39,408 bases of DNA from Oscillospiraceae bacterium (GCA_015068165.1 SVKZ01000007.1:1-39408), one strand, 5' to 3'; shown: positions 30,648 to 38,130, counted from the stretch's first letter. Made by a program: numbers and translations. The notes: generated by a model from the letters alone, not told the origin.

Positions 30648-31499
30648 TTAAATATCTGCGGTCGTGGTATAACAGCTGCTACAGCCGCCATCCCCTGCCG
30701 GTTCTTTCCCCTCGCAAGGTTCACAACCCTTGGGCGTAAACTGACTTGCCGGGAACGGAATACGGCTGAACATCTCACAGGGGTCTTCCGCACAGCCGGG
30801 CGCATCACAGCAGTCCTTTGTGGGCAGAGAATAATCCAGGAAAGGCACCACGATTTGGGCATCCCGTTCCAAACGGATAATGGAAAACTGCCCCAGGGAT
30901 ACATAGAGCCGTCTCCGATCACCGGAGAGCACCAGTTCGTCGTCAAACAGTTCCAGTACATTTGCCGGAATCTGCACCACTGTATTTTCCCGATTACCGC
31001 AGTCGCACAGCTCCTTAACTCGAGAGCTGAGAATCATTGGATCCAGCGCCTCAACCACAGCCGTGGGATAGTTGCTGTTTTGGCAAAGCAACGCACCGGG
31101 CGTATCGTTGCTGGTAAATATCCTTGCCCGGCTCTCCTCACCGCAGAGAACAGCCCGTTTAGAGAATACCGCTAAGCCGTACAGCGCCGCAGGTCGACAA
31201 GTGCCAATGGTAGCATCTGCCAGTACCCGGTAATAAAATGTAACATCAATACAGTAATGATTTCTGTCAAAGGCCACAGGCTCGACCTCAACTGCGGCAT
31301 AAACAAGGTCAGCACAGCGCACCTTTGCACCGGCGGCAGTATCTAAAATTGCCTGTGAGCCTCTTGTGAGATAGACCCGCAGGCCCTCAATGCAGTCTTT
31401 GTCCCGACAGCTGTCCGTGATTTTACGGGTGTGAATGGAAAGGGCGTTCTGCAGATCCTCAGGCCCGCAGCGCACGCACCCCTGCGCATACTCCGACAT
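30648..31499 (-). CDS. Cysteine-rich protein of unknown function
   Basis: A 283-residue protein that I do not recognise. It has 19 cysteines (8, 11, 31, 36, 62, 83, 101, 119, 139, 165, 167, 230, 231, 236, 241, 259, 262, 273, 276), many in CxxC, CxxxxC or CC pairs, and ends in a Cys/Gly/Pro-rich tail. The middle (about 37-225) reads as beta-rich. There is no signal peptide or membrane helix. ATG 31499 has GGAGG seven bases upstream; an ATG two codons earlier touches that site. A CATAAAAT element upstream resembles mother-cell sporulation -10 sequences. A cross-linked spore-coat protein is my best guess, at low certainty; a metal-binding or structural role is equally open. Confidence 0.75.
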   Translation of the reverse strand: MSEYAQGCVRCGPEDLQNALSIHTRKITDSCRDKDCIEGLRVYLTRGSQAILDTAAGAKVRCADLVYAAVEVEPVAFDRNHYCIDVTFYYRVLADATIGTCRPAALYGLAVFSKRAVLCGEESRARIFTSNDTPGALLCQNSNYPTAVVEALDPMILSSRVKELCDCGNRENTVVQIPANVLELFDDELVLSGDRRRLYVSLGQFSIIRLERDAQIVVPFLDYSLPTKDCCDAPGCAEDPCEMFSRIPFPASQFTPKGCEPCEGKEPAGDGGCSSCYTTTADI

Positions 31500-31526
31500 T
31501 TCCATACCTCCAATTTAATTTTGGCA

Positions 31527-31575
31527 ATAAGCACATTGCTTATAGGACATTTTATGCGCCCACCTAAAGTCTGTG
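31527..31575 (-). promoter_or_regulatory. Possible sporulation-type promoter and inverted repeat before the cysteine-rich gene
   Basis: On the minus strand CACA (31572-31575) is followed after 15 bp by CATAAAAT (31549-31556). This resembles the sigma-E/sigma-K -10 form CATAnnnT. Just downstream a perfect inverted repeat, ATAAGCA-N3-TGCTTAT (31527-31543), lies in the leader. A weak vegetative reading, TGCACA-N17-TAAAAT, uses the same bases. Neither is strong. Confidence 0.35.
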
Positions 31576-31597
31576 CATAAGCAGGAACGGAGGAATC

Positions 31598-31787
31598 TTT
31601 TCAACTAAATTTAACGAAGGTGCAAAGAAGTGAAGTTTGGCTGACGTCAAGTGAAATTATGCCGACGGCATAGTGAAGTTCTGTGCAATCGCACAAAGTG
31701 AAGTTAAGTTTTCCAAAAACACTTGCGAAGCAAACTTCACTGCCGCAGGCAACTTCACTTGCCCGCAAGGGCAAACTTAGTTCAAAA
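31598..31787. repeat. Hairpin-rich, MITE-like modular repeat
   Basis: A 190-bp non-coding element. Its ends, TTTTCAACTAAATTT (31598-31612) and AAACTTAGTTCAAAA (31773-31787), are inverted copies with 13 of 15 matches. The left half repeats AAGTGAAGT-like units; the right half carries the complement, AACTTCACT. Between the units lie small separate hairpins: ATGCCGACGGCAT (31659-31671), TGTGC-AATC-GCACA (31682-31695), TTGC-GAA-GCAA (31723-31733), GCC-GCA-GGC and GCCC-GCAA-GGGC. The whole could fold as one branched structure. No transposase and no target duplication are visible. It lies just downstream of tRNA-Leu. Confidence 0.7.
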
Positions 31788-31821
31788 GCTCCGATGAATG
31801 TATCATTCATCGGAGCTTTTG
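31783..31821. terminator. Terminator after tRNA-Leu
   Basis: An 18-bp perfect stem (31783-31800 with 31804-31821) with a TAT loop contains AAAAGCTCCGATGAATG and its complement. Read on the minus strand it begins directly after the tRNA 3' end and closes with TTTTG. Its base overlaps the end of the modular repeat. Confidence 0.85.
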
Positions 31822-31907
31822 TGGTGCCGGTGGCCGGACTCGAACCGGCACGGTGTCGCCACCGGTGGATTTTGAGTCCACTACGTCTACCATTCCATCA
31901 CACCGGC
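31822..31907 (-). tRNA. tRNA-Leu (anticodon CAA)
   Basis: An 86-nt class II tRNA with encoded CCA. The acceptor stem GCCGGTG pairs with CACCGGC, the anticodon stem GTGGA/TCCAC encloses loop CTCAAAA (anticodon CAA, reading UUG), the long variable arm is CGGTGGCGACACCG, and the T-arm contains GGTTCGAGTCC. The long variable arm and anticodon identify leucine. It has its own promoter and terminator and stands alone between protein genes. Confidence 0.96.
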
Positions 31908-31953
31908 AGATGTGATTAGGCTGCTCCCCTTAAGGAAAACCAGCTACCCTGAC

Positions 31954-31982
31954 AGTATATAACATCTTTTCAAAAATAGCAA
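31954..31982 (-). promoter_or_regulatory. Promoter of tRNA-Leu
   Basis: On the minus strand TTGCTA (31977-31982), 17 bp and TATACT (31954-31959) stand about 47 bp before the mature 5' end of the tRNA. Confidence 0.65.
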
Positions 31983-32025
31983 GAGGAAATTTGCATTTTT
32001 CTCAACTAAGTTTTTCATTACAAAC

Positions 32026-32054
32026 TTGAATTTACATTTCCCCGATGTTACAAT
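32026..32054 (+). promoter_or_regulatory. Promoter of the M42 peptidase gene
   Basis: TTGAAT (32026-32031), exactly 17 bp and TACAAT (32049-32054) lie 27 bp before the ATG at 32082. Confidence 0.7.
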
Positions 32055-32081
32055 AGAAAAAAAGTTATTTGGAGGCATACT

Positions 32082-33119
32082 ATGGTTACCATGCAATATG
32101 CAAACTACGCTTGGGAGCAGACTGCCCAGCTTTTGTCCATTGATTCCCCCACCGGCTTTACGGAAAAGGCCGCTGATTGGGTGCAAGCCCGTTTTGCTTC
32201 TATGGGTTATTCCGCTGTGCGAACGGAGAAGGGCGGCGTATTGGTTCATCTTGGCGGTGGAGAAGGCAATAACGGTCTGATGCTCGCTGCCCACACAGAT
32301 ACCTTAGGCGGTATGGTTGCAGAGATAAAGGGAAACGGTCGTTTGCGCATTTCCCCCCTTGGCGGAATGAACGCCAATAACGCCGAAGCTGAAAATGTCC
32401 GAGTTTATACCCGTTCCGGCAAAGTCATCGAGGGTACGCTTCAGCTTTGTAATGCCTCTGTCCATGTAAACAATGAGTATAGCTCCACATCCCGCAGCTT
32501 TGACACAACCGAGGTGGTCCTTGACGATGGTGTAAAATCCGCCGCGGATACCCGGAAGCTGGGCATTGAGGTTGGGGATATCGTCTGCTTTGATCCCCGT
32601 ACCCGCCGGACTGCGTCCGGTTATCTGAAAAGCCGATTTTTGGATGACAAGCTCTCCGTTGGCATTTTGCTTGCCTTTGCAAGATACCTGAAGGACCAAA
32701 ACATTGCGCTCCCCCGCCCTGTCTATGTCCACGTTACCGTTTATGAAGAGGTTGGACACGGCGGCTCCGGTTCTGTTCCCGCAGGCGTAACAGAGGCAAT
32801 CTCTGTGGATATGGGCTGTGTGGGAAACGGCCTGCAATGTACAGAGCGTCAGGTTTCCATCTGCGCCAAGGACTCTGGCGGACCTTACAGCTACGAGGTT
32901 GTTGGCAAGCTGATCCAAGCGGCGAAAAAGACCGACGCTGACTATGCGGTAGACATCTATCCCCATTACGGCTCCGATGTGGAAGCCACCCTGCGGGGCG
33001 GTTACGACATTCGCCACGGCCTAATTGGCGCAGGCGTTTATGCGAGCCATGGCTACGAGCGTAGCCACATTGACGGCGTTTTTAATACGCTAAAAGTACT
33101 CGACGGCTATATTATATAA
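32082..33119 (+). CDS. M42-family metallo-aminopeptidase
   Basis: A 345-residue cytosolic peptidase of the M42 (glutamyl aminopeptidase/endoglucanase-like, tetrahedral aminopeptidase) family. Binuclear metal ligands are H71 in AAHTDTLGG, an Asp in SRFLDDK (188-189), the catalytic E222 and E223 in VYEEVGHGGSG, D243 in SVDMG and a C-terminal His in YASHGYERSH. The family trims N-terminal residues from peptides. Several members were once mislabelled cellulases. TTGGAGG precedes ATG 32082. It ends 12 bp before the reductase gene, with which it forms an operon. Confidence 0.9.
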   Translation: MVTMQYANYAWEQTAQLLSIDSPTGFTEKAADWVQARFASMGYSAVRTEKGGVLVHLGGGEGNNGLMLAAHTDTLGGMVAEIKGNGRLRISPLGGMNANNAEAENVRVYTRSGKVIEGTLQLCNASVHVNNEYSSTSRSFDTTEVVLDDGVKSAADTRKLGIEVGDIVCFDPRTRRTASGYLKSRFLDDKLSVGILLAFARYLKDQNIALPRPVYVHVTVYEEVGHGGSGSVPAGVTEAISVDMGCVGNGLQCTERQVSICAKDSGGPYSYEVVGKLIQAAKKTDADYAVDIYPHYGSDVEATLRGGYDIRHGLIGAGVYASHGYERSHIDGVFNTLKVLDGYII

Positions 33120-33131
33120 GGAGGAAAGATA

Positions 33132-34043
33132 ATGACTGACATTTTGATCATCGGCGGCGGCCCTGCCGGTCTGACAGCCGCTATTTATGCCGCGCGGGCA
33201 GGCCACAGCGTTACTGTATGTGAACGAGAAACCTTGGGAGGCCAAATCACCCAATCCCATCAGGTTGACAACTACCCGGGACTTCCGAAAATCAGCGGTA
33301 TGGAGCTGGGCGATGCCTTTTGCTCCCAGGCAATGGATGCCGGCGCGGAAATTGCCTTTGCGTCTGTGGAATCTCTGATTCAAAATCCTGACGGCACCTT
33401 TACCGCCCAAACGGACGACGGCCAGAAGGATGCCAAAGCCGTCATCTTTGCCGGTGGCGCCCGTCCCCGGTCGATGGGCATTGATAACGAAGAAGCCCTA
33501 ATTGGAAAGGGTATCAGCTACTGTGCTTTATGCGACGGTGCGTTTTTCAAGGGAAAGGATGTGGTTGTGGTTGGCGGCGGCAACACCGCCTTTACCGACG
33601 CACTGTTTCTTGCCAAAATCTGCAATCATGTAACCATCGTTCACCGCCGGGATAGTTTCCGGGCAGAGCAGGCAAGCGTTGCGCTGGCACAAACCGCCCC
33701 CAACATCACATTGCTGACCCCCTACTCCCCCGCTTCCCTTTCCGCCGATAATACCCTGAACGCCATCACCGTTAAAAATGTCAACACAGGCGAGGAAAAA
33801 ACCATTCCTGCCAATGCCGTCTTTGTGGCGTTCGGTCGTCAGCCGGAATGTGCCCTGATCGCAGAGCTTGCGGATTTTGACGAGCAAGGCTACGCCGCCT
33901 CCGGCGAAAACTGCAGTACAAAAACCCCCGGATTATTCGTTGCCGGCGATTGCCGGAGCAAAGAAGTCCGTCAGCTCACCACAGCCACCGCAGACGGCAC
34001 CATCGCTGCCACCGCTGCCTGCGAGTATTTGGAACGTTTATAA
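33132..34043 (+). CDS. trxB: Thioredoxin reductase-like FAD disulfide oxidoreductase
   Basis: A 303-residue low-molecular-weight thioredoxin reductase type flavoprotein. FAD-binding motif IIGGGPAGLTAAIYAARAG lies at 6-24. The redox pair is C131-ALC-C134 (CALC instead of the common CATC). The pyridine nucleotide site is VVVVGGGNTAFTDALFL (144-160). C-terminal FAD contacts are FVAGDCRSKEVRQLTTATADG. It transfers reducing equivalents to thioredoxin or a related carrier. No thioredoxin gene is present here, so the partner is elsewhere. AGGAGG lies upstream of ATG 33132. Ferredoxin-linked variants in Clostridia look similar and cannot be excluded. Confidence 0.85.
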   Translation: MTDILIIGGGPAGLTAAIYAARAGHSVTVCERETLGGQITQSHQVDNYPGLPKISGMELGDAFCSQAMDAGAEIAFASVESLIQNPDGTFTAQTDDGQKDAKAVIFAGGARPRSMGIDNEEALIGKGISYCALCDGAFFKGKDVVVVGGGNTAFTDALFLAKICNHVTIVHRRDSFRAEQASVALAQTAPNITLLTPYSPASLSADNTLNAITVKNVNTGEEKTIPANAVFVAFGRQPECALIAELADFDEQGYAASGENCSTKTPGLFVAGDCRSKEVRQLTTATADGTIAATAACEYLERL

Positions 34044-34080
34044 AAAAGTGGGTGCCAACGCACCCACTTTTATAATATTT
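34044..34080. terminator. Terminator after trxB
   Basis: A 12-bp perfect stem (34044-34055 with 34060-34071, core GTGGGTGC/GCACCCAC) with a CAAC loop is followed by ATAATATTTT. A-rich flanks allow it to serve the convergent gene at 34093 as well. Confidence 0.85.
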
Positions 34081-34092
34081 TCCAGACGGAAA

Positions 34093-34794
34093 TTAATCCT
34101 TTAAGCTGGAGGAGTTGATCTGAAGAACCTTCCAAGAAAGGCCTATTCTTACCATACAAACATAAGCAGTATCTCTTTCTGTGTCGTCTTCGCCCTTAAT
34201 TGCAAGCTTTACAGCAACCTCTTTGACTTCATCAATCTTATCTCTGTCAAAGTCGGTTATTTCCTCAAGGTTTTCCAGAAAATAGCTTAATTTTTCCTCA
34301 AGCAATTTTACAGAGATATCCTTGACGCGCGTAGACTTCGCTGAAATGGTAAATTTGCCGTACTCATCCTCAAGGTCTTCTTTTGCACGTTCTTTCATAA
34401 TCTTGAAGTAATCATTCCAGCTATCGATTTCTTCATCTACATTGTCGCTGATTTTTTCAAAAAACTCTTCCTCATCGCCGTCATAGGAAGCGAGCAGATA
34501 CTCCTTATAATCAAATGCCAAACTGCTTGCATAAGCTTTCATATCCCGCATAGAGTAGGCTTTTGCAGCATTGATGGCCACACCCTCAACACTAAAGAAA
34601 GCACTGTAAACGGAAGCCAAAGCAATAATGGCAACAAGGACGATTGCTGCAATCGCTGCAGGCTTAAACCATTTCTGACCACGCAGCTTCTTTACAAAAG
34701 AAATGACCTTGTCTACAGCTGCTTCTTCCTTAACAGGCTGTACCTCATTTACAGCAGCTTCCGTTTCGTTAGTAATCAATTCCTGTTCATCCAT
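34093..34794 (-). CDS. Membrane-anchored protein of unknown function
   Basis: A 233-residue protein. An acidic N-terminal segment (1-28) and a short basic stretch (35-44) precede one membrane helix (about 46-66). The rest is extracytoplasmic, very rich in Asp, Glu and Lys. Residues 68-230 read as an alpha+beta domain beginning VEGVAINAAKAYSMRDMKAYAS and ending YVCMVRIGLSWKVLQI. The layout (short helix pair, then strands ending in W-K-V) recalls the NTF2-like/DUF4878 lipoproteins, but I cannot assign it. It stands alone, with a consensus promoter and an AT-rich palindrome upstream, so it is likely regulated. Confidence 0.78.
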   Translation of the reverse strand: MDEQELITNETEAAVNEVQPVKEEAAVDKVISFVKKLRGQKWFKPAAIAAIVLVAIIALASVYSAFFSVEGVAINAAKAYSMRDMKAYASSLAFDYKEYLLASYDGDEEEFFEKISDNVDEEIDSWNDYFKIMKERAKEDLEDEYGKFTISAKSTRVKDISVKLLEEKLSYFLENLEEITDFDRDKIDEVKEVAVKLAIKGEDDTERDTAYVCMVRIGLSWKVLQINSSSLKD

Positions 34795-34827
34795 AATAAT
34801 ACTATCCCTTCTGTTAAATTAATTAAA

Positions 34828-34843
34828 AAACATAATTATGTTT
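34828..34843. promoter_or_regulatory. 16-bp AT-rich palindrome in the leader of the 34093 gene
   Basis: AAACATAATTATGTTT is a perfect palindrome lying 13 bp downstream of the -10 element and 34 bp before the start codon. It could be an operator, or simply an AT-rich chance palindrome. Confidence 0.4.
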
Positions 34844-34855
34844 CAAACCGAAATT

Positions 34856-34884
34856 ATTGTAACAAATTTGTAACATTATGTCAA
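34856..34884 (-). promoter_or_regulatory. Promoter of the membrane-anchored unknown
   Basis: On the minus strand a perfect TTGACA (34879-34884), 17 bp and TACAAT (34856-34861). Confidence 0.78.
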
Positions 34885-34933
34885 TAGCTACAGAAACGGA
34901 ATACATTCCTATGAAATATAAGACAATTCCTTA

Positions 34934-35338
34934 TTATTCTACAGCCCCGGGCCAGTCAAGGATACCACCAAATTCCACAATATTCGTATATCCCATAGCC
35001 GCCAGCTTGGCACTTGCCTGCTTACTGCGGTTTCCGCTGCGACAATAAACCAAAATAAGCTGACTTTTATCCGGAAGCTCCGGAATGGGTTTCTCTCCAA
35101 TGCTTTCATTGGGGACATTGATTGCGCCGGGAATATGCCCGGATGCAAATTCATTTGCGCGGCGCACATCTAAAATAATATAGTTTTCTTCCTCCGCCAT
35201 CATCTGGATGGCCTCATCCATACTTATGCGGCGGTATGTGTTCTCATTCAAGGGATTTTTAGTCGGTGTACCGCCGCCCACACCGGCGCAACCGGAAAAA
35301 AGCAACATGATCGACGCAACAGCAATCCATATCTTCAT
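34934..35338 (-). CDS. Rhodanese-domain lipoprotein
   Basis: A 134-residue secreted protein. The signal peptide MKIWIAVASIMLLFSGC ends in the lipobox LFSGC, so C17 is expected to carry the lipid. A single rhodanese domain (about 37-134) has the active-site cysteine C99 in VYCRSGNRSKQA and the typical LDVRRANEFASGHIPGAINVP. Such lipoproteins act on sulfur compounds outside the membrane; the substrate is not known. I use ATG 35338, seven bases after GAGG; residues read upstream of it would destroy the signal peptide. It follows the dGTPase-like gene by 20 bp. Confidence 0.9.
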   Translation of the reverse strand: MKIWIAVASIMLLFSGCAGVGGGTPTKNPLNENTYRRISMDEAIQMMAEEENYIILDVRRANEFASGHIPGAINVPNESIGEKPIPELPDKSQLILVYCRSGNRSKQASAKLAAMGYTNIVEFGGILDWPGAVE

Positions 35339-35358
35339 TTGCAAACCTCGCGATTTTC

Positions 35359-36609
35359 TTAATTGGGGTCGTCCCAAGACATCTGCCCCTGCAGGCGGCT
35401 GCGAAGGGCATACAAATCGTTAAAATAGCCGGTATACTCCACATAGTAATTACTGTCCGGGAACAAGTAACGGTGCAGATCAATAAGATAATCGTCCGTC
35501 ATACTGGCGATGTAGTCCACAACGATTTGGTTCGGCTCGGTCTTTGTATAAGAGCTGGTGCGGGGATAGCGAGTCTGGGTTACATACTCAATATGATGCC
35601 GGAAAATGGGAGAGTTGGGTTTGTCCTGGATCAGGTCATCCAAAAGCTGCTCATAAATCTCCTGCATCATAGGCCGAACTACCCGGTTAAGGATCACTCT
35701 GCCGGGCTCATTGGCATAAATCATAGAGTAATTTTCCTTCTTGTAGGACTGAACCGCCTGGAAATGCTCCTCATCCAGCATAATATAGGGCTTTCCGTAA
35801 CTGTTCTCAATGATGTTAACCACAAGATTGTTGATAATCTCGGAATTGATAGTGCCGATTTTCTGCGCAGTAAAGGCATTGTTTTCCACCATCTGGATGC
35901 TGGTCGCATCCTGCCGGTCCTTGCCCAAATAGGCAATAATATCGGAAATACGCACTACATTGCCTTCCAAGGTAGAAGGCTGAATTTTATTAGAATAGCC
36001 GGGGATAGTATAGGATTTTTCCAGCTCAGCCTCAAAATCCGCAAAGCTATCCAGCGGAACAGGACGATATTCCGCCAGCTCGATTTCACCGTTATGACCG
36101 GCAATACCGGATAGCGTCTGCAAGCTGAGGTTCAATGGAAAAATCTGATCCAACACTCTGGCAGAATGAATGTTATGGCTAAAATAGCGGCCGGTATGGC
36201 TATTATACAGTTCGTTCAGATACACCTCACCGCAATGGGCAAAGGGAGTATGACCAATGTCGTGTCCCAAGGCAATGGCCTCAATTAAATCTAAATTCAG
36301 ATTCAATGCTCTGCCGATGGTACGCGCAATCCGGGATACAAGCTGCACGTGCAGGCTTCGTCGGGTAATATCATCGTTCTTAATCAGAGAAAACACCTGT
36401 GTTTTATCCGTATAGCGGTTATAGTAGGGGCTATACATAATCCGGTCAATATCTTTTGCAAAGTTAGGCCGCCAAATTTGTGCTGGTTTATTGTTACGAA
36501 ACCGGCGAATAGCGGCATTATCGGAACAAGAAAAATCTGTATAAGTTCTATCGGCCTTCTCCTGCTCCATACGGGCAGACAGCGCAGCAGATAATTCATT
36601 TTTTGCCAT
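35359..36609 (-). CDS. dgt: dGTPase-like HD-domain hydrolase
   Basis: A 416-residue deoxynucleoside triphosphate triphosphohydrolase-like protein. The N-terminal RYTDKTQVF and RSLHVQLVSRIARTIGRAL region gives the first metal His (H87). GHDIGHTPFAHCGE has the HD pair H116-D117. A later D in RISDIIAYLGKD completes the metal site. The family removes triphosphate from dGTP or related dNTPs to balance precursor pools. I use ATG 36609 behind AAAAGGAGG; a longer frame up to 36729 overlaps the promoter. Substrate range is unproven. Confidence 0.9.
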   Translation of the reverse strand: MAKNELSAALSARMEQEKADRTYTDFSCSDNAAIRRFRNNKPAQIWRPNFAKDIDRIMYSPYYNRYTDKTQVFSLIKNDDITRRSLHVQLVSRIARTIGRALNLNLDLIEAIALGHDIGHTPFAHCGEVYLNELYNSHTGRYFSHNIHSARVLDQIFPLNLSLQTLSGIAGHNGEIELAEYRPVPLDSFADFEAELEKSYTIPGYSNKIQPSTLEGNVVRISDIIAYLGKDRQDATSIQMVENNAFTAQKIGTINSEIINNLVVNIIENSYGKPYIMLDEEHFQAVQSYKKENYSMIYANEPGRVILNRVVRPMMQEIYEQLLDDLIQDKPNSPIFRHHIEYVTQTRYPRTSSYTKTEPNQIVVDYIASMTDDYLIDLHRYLFPDSNYYVEYTGYFNDLYALRSRLQGQMSWDDPN

Positions 36610-36631
36610 ATTAATCGCCTCCTTTTCTTTA

Positions 36632-36659
36632 ATTATAGCATAAATTAGTAAAGTTGCAA
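36632..36659 (-). promoter_or_regulatory. Promoter of dgt and the rhodanese gene
   Basis: On the minus strand TTGCAA (36654-36659), 16 bp and a perfect TATAAT (36632-36637), 22 bp before the dgt ATG. Confidence 0.7.
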
Positions 36660-36715
36660 CACTTAACCACAGGAGATGTCTCCAGCCGTAATTGAAAGAT
36701 GTAACAAATGTAAAC

Positions 36716-36738
36716 AGGACGGGATCCACTCCCGTCCT
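36716..36738 (-). terminator. Terminator after the spoIVB operon
   Basis: AGGACGGG and CCCGTCCT (36716-36723 with 36731-36738) form an 8-bp stem with a 7-nt loop just after the small gene at 36745. The downstream minus-strand sequence is GTTTACATTTG, a moderate T-tail. Confidence 0.65.
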
Positions 36739-36744
36739 ACCTTA

Positions 36745-36927
36745 TTATACCGGCCCTTTACCAAGGGAGTCAACTATGGCATGCATCTCATTTTCACTTT
36801 TGGCATTATGGGCACGGTTTAGAATTGCCACTTTCTCTTCTTCCGTCATAGAGCTGTAGACATTTAACGCAAATGGATTCATAGCCAGTGCCATTCCAAA
36901 TCCCATAGGAACTTTGTAAAAGTCCAT
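36745..36927 (-). CDS. Small conserved protein downstream of spoIVB
   Basis: A 60-residue protein. It has a hydrophobic, glycine/methionine-rich start (MDFYKVPMGFGMALAMNPFAL) and a helical C-terminal half with MTEEEKVAILNRAHNAKSENEM. Small proteins of this form occur in many Clostridia, with no known function to my knowledge. A strong AGAGGAGG site precedes the ATG. It is 14 bp downstream of spoIVB and shares its transcript. It may be sporulation-linked by context only. Confidence 0.72.
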   Translation of the reverse strand: MDFYKVPMGFGMALAMNPFALNVYSSMTEEEKVAILNRAHNAKSENEMHAIVDSLGKGPV

Positions 36928-36941
36928 ATTTATCCTCCTCT

Positions 36942-37910
36942 TTATGCCGCGGCATCCAGCATATTTTCGATAAAAATCCCGTACCCTCTTGTCGGGTCAT
37001 TCACTAAAACGTGTGTTACTGCTCCAACCAATTTGCCGTCCTGAATAATGGGCGATCCCGACATTCCTTGCACAATCCCGCCGGTAGTTTCCAGCAATTT
37101 GGGATCTGTAATTTTAATCAGCATATTTCGGCCGCCACCCTTTGAACCGGGATAGATTTTCAAAATCTCCACAGAATATTCCCGAACGTCCTCTCCAGAA
37201 ACATTGGAGCGAATCTTCGCCTTGCCGGTACGAATTTCGTCATTATCCGCAACAGGTAACAAATTGCCCTGCCAACCGGTTACTGTATTTCCGAAAATCC
37301 CCTGCTGCGTATTTTTTTCTATTGTTCCGATAGGTGCTTTATCCCGGAGAGTACCAAGCAGCTGCCCAGGGTCTCCTGCTTTTCCCTTTACAACGGAAAG
37401 CACCGCAGCACGGTATAGCTTCCCATCTCCTACAGGTATAAGGTTTCCGTCGCTGTTATTAACCCCGTGCCCCAATGCGCCATATGACCCAGTTTCAGGA
37501 TCATACCAGGTAACTGTACCAACGCCGGATACGCCCTGTTTCAAATAAACTCCAAGTCTTGGGCCGTCATCGGTGATAATCGGCAGCAGCTTTGTGCTTT
37601 TCGTCTTGCCATCCCGGATATAGCGGATCTCCACATGTCCATCAGCAGTTTCCAGGATTTTCGTAATGTCGCTGGCATTTACAATCGGTCGACCATTGAT
37701 ATTAACAAGCCTGTCCCCCACCTGAAGTCCTGCGCTTTTCGCGCCCGAACCCAGGACATCGTCAAAGCCGGCAATCACAGCGCCACCGTCTCCAATATGC
37801 AATCCAACCACTTGCCCCACCGGCACAAGAGCATCCGCTGCGGAAACCTCAAACGGTACAACCGAAATTAGAACCATAAATATTAAAACAGAAATTGCTA
37901 TTTTCTTCAT
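36942..37910 (-). CDS. spoIVB: SpoIVB serine peptidase
   Basis: A 322-residue forespore protease that triggers processing of pro-sigma-K in the mother cell. A signal/membrane segment (about 1-24) is followed by a PDZ domain (about 33-110, with GLQVGDRLVNINGRPI). The S55 peptidase domain has GALGHG (H148) and the catalytic serine motif QGMSGSPI (281-288), followed by PTRGYGIF. I use ATG 37910, which gives a clean membrane leader; the frame continues to 38030 but without a ribosome site. Its presence marks an endospore-forming lineage. Spo0A, its usual neighbour, is not next to it here. No clear sigma-F/G promoter could be read in the upstream 240 bp. Confidence 0.93.
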   Translation of the reverse strand: MKKIAISVLIFMVLISVVPFEVSAADALVPVGQVVGLHIGDGGAVIAGFDDVLGSGAKSAGLQVGDRLVNINGRPIVNASDITKILETADGHVEIRYIRDGKTKSTKLLPIITDDGPRLGVYLKQGVSGVGTVTWYDPETGSYGALGHGVNNSDGNLIPVGDGKLYRAAVLSVVKGKAGDPGQLLGTLRDKAPIGTIEKNTQQGIFGNTVTGWQGNLLPVADNDEIRTGKAKIRSNVSGEDVREYSVEILKIYPGSKGGGRNMLIKITDPKLLETTGGIVQGMSGSPIIQDGKLVGAVTHVLVNDPTRGYGIFIENMLDAAA

Positions 37911-38073
37911 TTTCCCGCCCCCTAATTTTCTCTGCGTGTTTAATATTCCTCGAGGCAAAGTATCATAATCTATGCAAATGTCGAAAATTAAGGTGGGATC
38001 TGTCAATAATCCCGCAAACTGTAAACACATCTTTTTCTCATTATTTTATGAAAATACTTCAATATGTTCTATT

Positions 38074-38096
38074 TACCTATTGACAAAGTAGGTAAG
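38074..38096. promoter_or_regulatory. First isc operator (Rrf2/IscR-like inverted repeat)
   Basis: TTACCTA and TAGGTAA (38074-38080 and 38090-38096) are perfect inverted half-sites separated by 9 bp that contain the -35 TTGACA. The same half-sites and spacing recur at 38108-38130. Confidence 0.7.
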
Positions 38097-38109
38097 TGAT
38101 GCTATATTA
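38081..38109 (+). promoter_or_regulatory. Promoter of iscS-iscU
   Basis: A perfect TTGACA (38081-38086), exactly 17 bp and TATATT (38104-38109). The -35 lies inside the first operator and the -10 touches the second. Leader before the iscS ATG is about 35 nt. Confidence 0.85.
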
Positions 38110-38130
38110 CCTACGAACCTAATAGGTAAT
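38108..38130. promoter_or_regulatory. Second isc operator (Rrf2/IscR-like inverted repeat)
   Basis: TTACCTA and TAGGTAA (38108-38114 and 38124-38130), again 9 bp apart, overlap the -10 end and the transcription start. One more matching base pair flanks it (A38107/T38131), and a third ACCTA half-site (38118-38122) lies in the spacer. Centres of the two operators are 34 bp apart. Confidence 0.7.

Noticed and set aside
31617..31775. Repeated AGTGAAGT units that resemble a CRISPR array
   Set aside because: The units are too short (8-10 bp), change orientation halfway, and the intervals are small hairpins of uneven length; there are no cas genes.
31683..31919. A 78-codon plus-strand frame across the repeat, terminator and tRNA
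   Set aside because: It overlaps tRNA-Leu and the terminator stem and has no ribosome site.
36672..36683. GGAGATGTCTCC palindrome upstream of the dgt promoter
   Set aside because: A short self-complementary stretch of five base pairs with no relation to promoter or gene. Chance is a sufficient explanation.
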